A program made the position numbers and the translations under genes. This document shows positions 57,292 through 64,000 of a DNA stretch of 64,000 nucleotides, piece by piece (positions within the stretch are counted from its first letter, which is position 1; every line of letters starts with the position of its first letter). Location: assembly GCA_028583415.1 (NCBI GenBank), contig CM053270.1, forward strand, positions 1,688,001 through 1,752,000. Reading direction: 5' to 3'. The notes beneath the pieces were generated by a model. The model was not told the DNA's origin. It ran no database searches and worked only from the letters and a program-made list of their open reading frames with translations. Source of the DNA: Protea cynaroides. Its lineage: Eukaryota; Streptophyta; Magnoliopsida; Proteales; Proteaceae.

Positions 57292-58539
57292 TCAGGGGGT
57301 GGGAGGCATAGGATGAACTGGGTCAGTGATATCATGATCTCGCTCGTAGACGGCCCTGAGCCAGTGCACCTGCTCCTGGGTGGCTCTGAGGCGGCGAGAC
57401 AGATGCTCCAAGCCACGGTTTGTCTCATTCTGAGCCTCCCTGAGCTCCGTGAACATTCCCATCACGGTCTCGGGAGTAATCTGAGATGGTCCTGCTGTAG
57501 GTGTAGGCTGTGGTGCTACAGGTGTAGGCTGTGGTGCTGGCACTGGTACATCCTCCGTCCTATCATTGACATCTCCATCGTCACTCTCGGCCTCTGCTGC
57601 ATATGCCGCATTGGCTGCTACTGCTGCTGCTGCGGCTGCTACCCTCCTGAGTGGACGGGGATGAGCCTCCAACTCATCATCACTAACCGACAGGGAGTCG
57701 ATCTGCATCCTAAGGATGGCATCCCAGTCAATGTCGGAGGTCATAGTATCCTCAGCCGCAGTCTCATCCCACATGTCCACTCGTAGGCACCGCAGAAGAG
57801 TAGTAATGAGACGGCCATATGGAAGGTTACTGGCCTGATTGGCTAGAGTCGCCTGATGCATGGTCTGAATGATAAGGTAGGGGAGACAGACCCGCTCCCC
57901 GGTGCAGACACAGTAGGTCAGGTACTGAGTGAGCTGGGATATCTCACTGTAGTGACCGCTCTGGGGCACAATGTTGTGGTGGATGATGCGACTATATACC
58001 CGAGGCGAAGGCCTCAAGCTAGCCGCCTTCATAGGAGCCCCGGGGTTGAGTATCTGATCCGCTATCTCTTGACGCAGATCCTCGCTCAGGTAGCCCTTCA
58101 CTTTTGGAGGGCAGTATACTAAATCTCCGTCATTGGGGACCCCCTGCAGATCATCCAACTGATGGGTGTCAAAGGAGATATGGACACCCTTGACAAAACT
58201 GGTGATTAGCAAGTCCCTACCATGATTAGGATCATTGACATCCCCCTCAATCTCTAGGTTGGTGTAGAAGTGCTTTAACAGGTTGGGGCGGGTGGTCACA
58301 ATGTAAGTAATGACAGGCAACCACCCAAGCCTGCCGAAAGCTACTTGCACATCAAATCTTTGCAGCTGCTCCAAGTTGGCACGCTGGCCAGACTCTATGT
58401 TCTTCCTATCAAACCAAGGGAAGCGGGCTTGTGCCGCCTTAGAACGGAACCACTGCTCATCAAGCTGTGGAACTGGTGGGTGAGGAGGGCGCATGCCTAG
58501 GCCATAGGAGTGCTTGCCAAGACCTCTTCGTGGATCCAT
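57292..58539 (-). CDS. Intact antisense transposon protein, 415 aa (PF20167-type domain plus coiled coil)
   Basis: The only uninterrupted copy of the antisense gene. Residues ~28-260 form the PF20167-like region: QWFRSKAAQARFPWFDRKNI, FGRLGWLPVITYIVTTRPNL, LKHFYTNLEIEGDVND, VKGVHISFDTHQLDDLQGVP, RVYSRIIHHNIVPQSGHYSE, YCVCTGERVCLPYLIIQTMH. Residues ~300-360 are Ala-rich, acidic and Pro/Thr-rich. Residues ~365-405 form a predicted coiled coil (ATQEQVHWLRAVYERDHD). The start is chosen because TTTGCAG, a splice acceptor, lies just upstream of the ATG on the minus strand, as in the copy at 22500. It lies inside a Ty3/gypsy element, opposite to gag-pol and about 310 bp from the PBS. An intact frame beside a decaying gag-pol hints at later decay or selection. 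Molecular function unknown. Confidence 0.88.
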   Translation of the reverse strand: MDPRRGLGKHSYGLGMRPPHPPVPQLDEQWFRSKAAQARFPWFDRKNIESGQRANLEQLQRFDVQVAFGRLGWLPVITYIVTTRPNLLKHFYTNLEIEGDVNDPNHGRDLLITSFVKGVHISFDTHQLDDLQGVPNDGDLVYCPPKVKGYLSEDLRQEIADQILNPGAPMKAASLRPSPRVYSRIIHHNIVPQSGHYSEISQLTQYLTYCVCTGERVCLPYLIIQTMHQATLANQASNLPYGRLITTLLRCLRVDMWDETAAEDTMTSDIDWDAILRMQIDSLSVSDDELEAHPRPLRRVAAAAAAVAANAAYAAEAESDDGDVNDRTEDVPVPAPQPTPVAPQPTPTAGPSQITPETVMGMFTELREAQNETNRGLEHLSRRLRATQEQVHWLRAVYERDHDITDPVHPMPPTP

Positions 58540-58835
58540 TTAAACTGCAAACCAAAAGAAAACAAGAAGAAAATGTTAGAAATTATCGAAATTTTGACAG
58601 CATAACGACAGTAATTTAAGAAAAAGCCTCAAACTCACCCAAAATTTGGGGAGGATGACTTACGTAACCCCCACACACTTCAAACAAACCAAACAAGTGC
58701 AATTCCAGCAAGAAATTTAAGAAATTGAAGAAATTCAACAAAATTTTGAAATTTTAGCAAAACCTAGGTCAAAAACTAGAAAAATCTGAATTTTACTAAA
58801 ATCGTTCGGTGGAAGTTCAAATTAGTTGAGGGCTA
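58540..58835. other. Divergent spacer between antisense gene and gag
   Basis: Contains the antisense-gene acceptor (58540-58560, minus strand), a GTAAGT donor-like site (58658-58663, minus strand) conserved with 22360, and an AT-rich region. About 1 kb present in the 24046-side element, including the gag N-terminus, is missing here. Confidence 0.55.
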
Positions 58836-59694
58836 TTGCTCTTTTTTTTAATTATACAGGGACAGCATGATATGAGTAGGGCGGTGGATAGATTTTTAAA
58901 GCTGAAGCCTCTTACATTCACAGGAAAGACAGGGAAACCATTGTGGCCAACACAGTGGGTGGCAGAAATGGAGAAAAACTCCCGTCTGATGACGTGTTCT
59001 GAGGATGAAAAGGTACTGTTCACCACGCATATGTTAAAGGAGGAGGCGAATGCTTGGTGGAATTCTACACGGGCATATCAGGAGACCAAGCATATGCATA
59101 TTGACTGGGCAGTGTTTAAGGGAGCATTCTTCGATAAATATTTTCCGAAGAGCTTCAGGGATCAGATGGAAAAGGAATTCCTAAATCTGCAGCAGTCTCA
59201 GTCGACTGTGGATGCTTACCAGCAAAGGTACGAAGAGCTATTTTTCTTTGCACCGGCAAGCATGCAAGAAGAAGAAACCAAGACACGTAGGTTCACCATG
59301 GGTCTACGTGGAAGCATTAGAGAGCACATCTTGGGTCAGAAGGTATATAATGAGGTTGTACAGGTTGCTAGAGTGATCGAATCAAGCCAAAAGGACAGCT
59401 TCTTTGCTCAGAATAGGGGACTGAAGAGACCGGCTACTGAGACTTCAAGTGGCGGTAATAATAGACCATTCCGCCCATACAGGGCTCAGTCCACCATGGT
59501 GCCTGTAAGAAATACCACTGCACCACCTATGCCATAGTTCGCTGGACAAAATTTGAATATTAAATGTTACAACTGCCAGCAGCTGGGTCATGTTGCAAGA
59601 AACTGCACTCTACCTAAGAAAACACTTCCACAACAAGGAAAGGTATTTGCAGTAACTACTGAAGAGGCAGCCGCATCACTTGATGTGGTCACTG
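58836..59694 (+). pseudogene. gag core and zinc knuckle, N-terminus lost
   Basis: Reads QHDMSRAVDRFLKLKPLTF, GKPLWPTQWVAEMEKNS, NAWWNSTRAYQETKHMHIDW, FPKSFRDQMEKEFLNLQQSQ, YQQRYEELFFFAPASMQ, RVIESSQKDSFFAQNRGLKR, a TAG stop at 59535-59537, then knuckle CYNCQQLGHVARNC (CX2CX4HX4C) and EEAAASLDVVTG to the intron donor. The Pro/Gln-rich N-terminus seen in the copy ending at 21532 is deleted. Apart from this deletion and one stop the frame is open. Gag binds and packages element RNA. Confidence 0.88.
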
Positions 59695-59774
59695 GTATGA
59701 TTTTACCCCTTACTATTTAACTTACTACTTTATTGTGTGTGAGCATGTAGAACTAAGGGATAATTAAATTTTAG
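59695..59774 (+). other. Candidate spliceosomal intron at the gag/protease junction
   Basis: 80 nt, donor CACTG|GTATGATT, acceptor AAATTTTAG|GAAC. Splicing gives DVVTG followed by TINVAGIPARVLFDSGA in one frame. Unspliced RNA meets a stop after about seven codons. Same position, different sequence and length as 20209-20277. Confidence 0.75.
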
Positions 59775-60468
59775 GAACTATAAATGTAGCTGGTATACCT
59801 GCCAGAGTACTCTTTGACTCTGGGGCCACGTACACTTTCGTCTCTGTTTCTTTTGGGAAGCGAATGGAATTACCGATCAAGCATTTAAACCCAAGCTTGA
59901 TAGTTCGCTCTCCGCTAGGAGTCGAAGTGGCTTTGACTAAATATTATGGGTCGTGTACAATTAGTATTGAGGGTCGAGACTTAGAAGCAAATCTGGTACA
60001 ACTCGAGATGGCAGACTTTGATGTCATCTTGGGAATGGATTGGCTAGGCCATCGTTCAGCTAGCCTATTATGTTGAGAAAGGAAGCTTGTGCTTACAGAT
60101 AAAAAGGGAAAGGAGTTTAGCTTCACTGGGACCAAGTTACCTAGGAAGCGAAAGTTAATCCTCTCCACCCTAAAAGCTAAGAGATGCTTAGAGAAGGGTG
60201 GAGTGGGGTATCTAGTATCTGTAATCGACATCACTGCGGAGGTACCAAAGATGGAAGATATAGACGTGGTACGAGAGTTCCCAGATGTATTTCCAGAAGA
60301 TCTCCCAGGTCTACCCTCAGACAGGGCTACAGAATTCGTGATAGACTTAATGCCAGGGTCGGCAGCAGTGTCTAAAGCACCGTACAGGATGGCCCCTACA
60401 GAATTAAAGGAGTTGAAGACCCAATTACAAGAATTACTAGGTAAGGGTTTCATATGACCAAGCATATC
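59775..60468 (+). pseudogene. protease and start of reverse transcriptase, cut by insertion
   Basis: Aspartic protease with VLFDSGATYTFVSVSF and EMADFDVILGMDWLGHRSA, a stop TGA at 60074-60076 (probably CGA originally), then LSTLKAKRCLEKGGVGYLVS, REFPDVFPEDLPGLPSDRAT and the RT start KAPYRMAPTELKELKTQLQE with GKGFI, TGA (60455-60457), PSI. The coding sequence ends where the minus-strand element begins at 60469. The remaining RT, RNase H and integrase would lie beyond that element, outside the window. Confidence 0.88.
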
Positions 60469-62814
60469 TGTCACACCCCAATTCTGAACCAACTAGAATG
60501 GTGTGAGTGAACCATCATTGAACCAACGGTTCACACCAGGATCTCGAATAGACCATGTCCACTCATACAAACCATTGCACAAAACCGCAATCAGAATATA
60601 AATAGTACAACGGAAGTCTTTAAATAAATGAACTAAGAATCTATTGATAAATTTAAATAGAATATCCAATTATTCAAATTCAAACATAAAATATAATATC
60701 CTTACATCCACTTAATCCAACTGAAAATAATTGAAAATAAATAAAAGTCAAATCAAAGGTACACGCAGAAAGGGCACTCGCATGAAGCGTCATGCTCGTC
60801 CTCTTCTGCCTGCACATCCAAAGCAGCAACGCCACTGTACGCCGGAGCATTCACATAGTCATCCACTGAGTAACCTGCATCAACATCTAAAAACAATGTA
60901 TATACAAAGGGTGAGCTCCCAACTTAGCTCAGTAAGACAATCAGACAGTTTCACAATATTATGCATGAGTAACGATCACCTTTATGCTATGGTCTGGTTT
61001 AAGTTTGCAATGTGCTATAGAAAGGTTTGGTGGCCCCCGCACCTCTATACACGAGTGTGTGGCACCGTATAGTAAATCACACCACCACCGGCCCATATGT
61101 ACCCATCATGGAATAGAGATAGAGCTAAGATATCCCCGTACCTCCCCTGATACTCTACCCATACCAGTACCTAAGCCCCTACTGGCCAGGGCTTGTAAAC
61201 TGGGCTCGCAACTAACCAATCCTATATGTCATCAATGTAGGCTCTATCCCAGCACAGTCGTCTACGGAATATAGATAGAGCTAAGGTATCCCCGTACCTT
61301 CCCTGATACCCTATCCGCAACTAACACACTAGGATAGAACAATACGCAGGTAGACCCTATCCCAACATAACTCCCTACGGCATAGAGATAGAGCTAAAGC
61401 ATCATGGACAAGCCAGCGTCGGCATCGGAGACCACAGTGCCACATAACCATGGCCAGGCCAACATCAACATCAGAGACCACTGTACCACGACCTTCCCCT
61501 GATGCCCCACCCGTACCAAGCATGTTAAAATAGAATACTACAAAAGTGCCAGTGTGAGGAATGATCCCAGGCCCATGCCCCACTCCACACACCAACGAAA
61601 ACAATCACATGCCTAACAATCACATCCTATCATGCATGATCAATAATAATAACTGAAAGTAAAGGATGGCATGTGAATATGCACAAACATCACATCATAT
61701 ATATTCAGGGTTATTAACAACGATTTACTGTCCATTAATTATTAGGGTTTAGGTCAGATTCCCTTACCTGACGCTCGTTTGATAGCTTGCTCCACATCGC
61801 AAGATCCAAATGGAATATCACAAAGTCCTACAATATTATTAGGGTTTCATTAGAATAGTCTTCTTAGGGTTTCATGTTGGTCGAAAACCAATGAGGTTAC
61901 AAAAATACACTCACAGAGCTGACCGGTGGCATGTACCGGTCGCAGCTCTATGGGGAAGACTGGTGACCGGTATGGTCAGCCGGTCCCCATAGACCAGCCC
62001 CCCGGAAGGTACCGGTGGCAACATACCGGTCACACAGGGTGCAACCGGTATAGTCGACCGGTATGTCTCCGGAAGACCATACTTTGGATTTTTCGACTGC
62101 TGTCGATCATTCTCCATGGATTTCCAAGGTTTCTCCTATCCATTCTAAATCTGAGCTTTGAGTTAGAGTTATCTCCAACTCATTCAAGTCTAGTTTCGAT
62201 GATAATCATCCTAGAACTCGAATCTAGGGTTTGACGACAAATTAGGGTTTAATGTCCAATTAGGGTTTTAAATCAATACCAGCTTTGCATGGTATTGATC
62301 CAACCATACAACTATCCTAGAGTCATAGAGTATGAAGAATGATTAAAACACTTACCGTCGACTGGCGTAAAGTGAGCGTCGTCGAACGGCAATGGCGGCA
62401 CCTCCTTCTTCTTCCTAGCTTCTCCTCCTTTCCAACCTCCTTCTCCTCTCTAGGGTTTGTGAGAGATAATGGAAAGGATTTGAGGAGGTTTAGAGATGTT
62501 TATATAGGCTAGGATTAGGGTTTAGTAACCCTATTAGGATTAGGAAGGTCCAGGTATTAGGGTTTAAGAAAATGGGACCCACAGAGATCCAATTCTGGAT
62601 CTCCATAGTCAGCTGCGCAGAGCTGACCGGTCGACCGGTACCAAGACCGGTACCATCGACCGGTCAACATAAAATGACACTTATTTGACCGTCTTTGATC
62701 CGATTTCGTACCTGTTTGTCATCCGCTCGTCCCGTCTGGCCCGGTGATGATCGAAAGACCTGCCACAAAATGAAATCAAGGTTTAGACCAGGTTTATGGA
62801 GTGTGGGTCTTACA
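60469..62814 (-). mobile_element. 3' LTR of minus-strand Tekay-like element (ACCGGT subfamily)
   Basis: 2346 bp, TGTCACACCCC to GGTCTTACA on the plus strand. ACCGGT clusters at 61920-62065 and 62620-62670, TATA (GTTTATATAG, 62498-62507 on plus) and donor (62355) between them. Inserted into the reverse transcriptase of the 54680 element. Confidence 0.94.
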
Positions 62815-62885
62815 ACTCCCCCACCCTTAATAGAAATTTTGTCTCCGAAATTTGCATATAGGTTTCACAACTCCCCCACCCTTAA
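62815..62885 (-). other. Duplicated polypurine tract region
   Basis: ACTCCCCCACCCTTAA occurs next to the LTR (62815) and again 55 bp further (62870), each followed by AGAAATTTTG. The outer copy is bordered by GGTTTCACA, which resembles the LTR end GGTCTTACA. Confidence 0.75.
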
Positions 62886-64000
62886 AAGAAATTTTGGCCC
62901 CAAAATTTGAACGTACCTTGATCGTCGAAAAAGTTTGGGTACTCCTTCTTCATCGCGCTCTCCTCTTCCCAAGTAATTTCTTAGACATCTTAGCTTTTCC
63001 AATGCACCTTCACATAATGGATATCCTTGGTTCGAAGTTGTTGTACCTTTCGGCTTGAGAGCATCACAGGCACCACTTCAAATGTAAAGTCTTCAGTCAA
63101 GTCTAGGGGGTCTGCTGTCAAGATGTGCGACGGATCCCTGACATACTTCTTCAATAACGATACATGGAACACATTATGAACGCTTGACATAGATGGTGGT
63201 AGAGCCAATTGATATGCTACATTATCACGTCTAGTCAATATCTCGTATGGTCCCACATACCTGGGGCATAGCTTCCCCTTCTTACCAAACCATTTCTGAC
63301 CTCGCACCGGTGATATCTTCAAGAATACTTTGTCACCCACTACAAACTCCAGATCTCGACGTCGATTATCCGTATAGTGCTTCTGTCGAACTTGAGCTGT
63401 CTTTACTCTCTCCTTGATTTGATCAATCACTTGACAAGTTTCTTCAACAAACTCCGGTCCTACAATTCTTCTTTCTCCCACCTCGTTCCATAACAGAGGT
63501 GTTCAACACTTTTTCCCATAGAGTGCTTCATATGGAGCCATCTGGATTGTAGCCTGATAGCTGTTGTTATAAGCAAACTCGATAAACGATAGCTTCTCAT
63601 CCCAAGCTCCCTTGAAATCTAATGCACAAGCTCGAAGCATATCTTCTAAAATTTGAATGGTCCTTTCTGACTGCCCATCCGTCTGAGGGTGGAAAGATGT
63701 ACTAAACTTCAACTTTGTTCCCATAGCTTTCTGTAATCCTTCCCAGAACTTTGATGTAAAACGAGGGTCTCTGTCAAATACTATACTTTATGGGATGCCA
63801 TGGAGTCTGACTATATTATCTACATATAGCTTGGCCAGCTTCTCCATGGTATACTGAGGTATGACCACAATGAATCGTGCTGTCTTGGTGAGTCGATCAA
63901 CTATTACCCAAACTGCATCCACTGACCTTGGTGTTAAAGGTAGGCCAGTGAAGAAATCCATAGTAATGCAATCCCACTTCCATGCAGGCTCCGGTAGTGG
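62886..64000 (-). pseudogene. pol 3' part: integrase and chromodomain, continues off window
   Basis: Minus strand from the right edge: WKWDCITMDFFTGLP, TKTARFIVVIPQYTMEKLAK, FHPQTDGQSERTIQILEDML, EFAYNNSYQATIQMAPYEAL, VVGDKVFLKISPVRGQKWFG, GPYEILTRRDNVAYQLALPP, VFHVSLLKKYVRDPSHIL and a chromodomain-like end (LRTKDIHYVKVHWKS, then EITWEEESAMKKEYPNF). The VFHVSLLKKYV plus C-terminal chromodomain order is typical of the Tekay/Del clade. Stops occur near 63505, in the chromodomain and near 63790. The integrase would insert the cDNA; the chromodomain would guide it to heterochromatin. Confidence 0.9.

Noticed and set aside
57313..58122. Plus-strand ORFs of 88-157 codons opposite the antisense gene
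   Set aside because: Shadows of the conserved minus-strand frame; no similarity between copies in the plus frame.
60729..61274. ORFs inside LTRs with similar proteins in several copies
   Set aside because: They recur because the LTRs are related; frames are broken differently in each copy and overlap the conserved LTR blocks.

Overview
The window is a nested pile of plant transposable elements. I see no intact host gene, no rRNA or tRNA gene and no CRISPR array. Three things point to a TE-rich flowering-plant genome: chromodomain Ty3/gypsy (Tekay/Del-like) retrotransposons primed by initiator tRNA-Met, a Ty1/copia element and an L1-type LINE with an RNase H tail, and genes of the 'putative plant transposon' families with plant-type introns. 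The species cannot be named from the sequence. Family names come from recognised motifs, not from database searches.

Layout. 1-3426: 5' end of a minus-strand Tekay-like element (gag, antisense gene remnant, PBS, LTR). 3427-10190: a collapsed plus-strand element whose 3' LTR is split by a 5.6 kb solo LTR (3891-9486, target duplication CTAGG). 10191-14000: start of another plus-strand element, running into a 500-N gap (14001-14500). 14501-26352: an almost complete minus-strand element with both LTRs, pol, gag, antisense gene and PBS. 26353-27984: a probable copia LTR, then unassigned DNA. 27985-30565: a 5'-truncated LINE on the minus strand. 30566-49330: a copia element, split by a Tekay-like solo LTR (target duplication ATCAC), itself split by a 14.4 kb non-coding LTR element (34066-48476, target duplication AAGTG). 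49331-54679: a decayed intron-containing transposon gene with large tandem arrays. 54680-60468: a plus-strand Tekay-like element cut inside reverse transcriptase by a further minus-strand element (60469-64000).

The most interesting system is in the Tekay-like elements. Four copies carry an antisense gene of the PF20167 type between PBS and gag. The elements appear to be spliced: an LTR splice donor and a gag acceptor would remove the leader containing the antisense gene, and a small intron at the gag/protease junction would fuse Gag to Pol. LTR subfamilies carry different palindromic motif clusters with a shared GGTCGA core at the same two LTR positions, and one subfamily also has a cluster upstream of the antisense gene.

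The second highlight is a two-hairpin module that recurs in the large non-coding LTR elements. Its arms change sequence from copy to copy but stay complementary, which suggests a conserved nucleic-acid structure.
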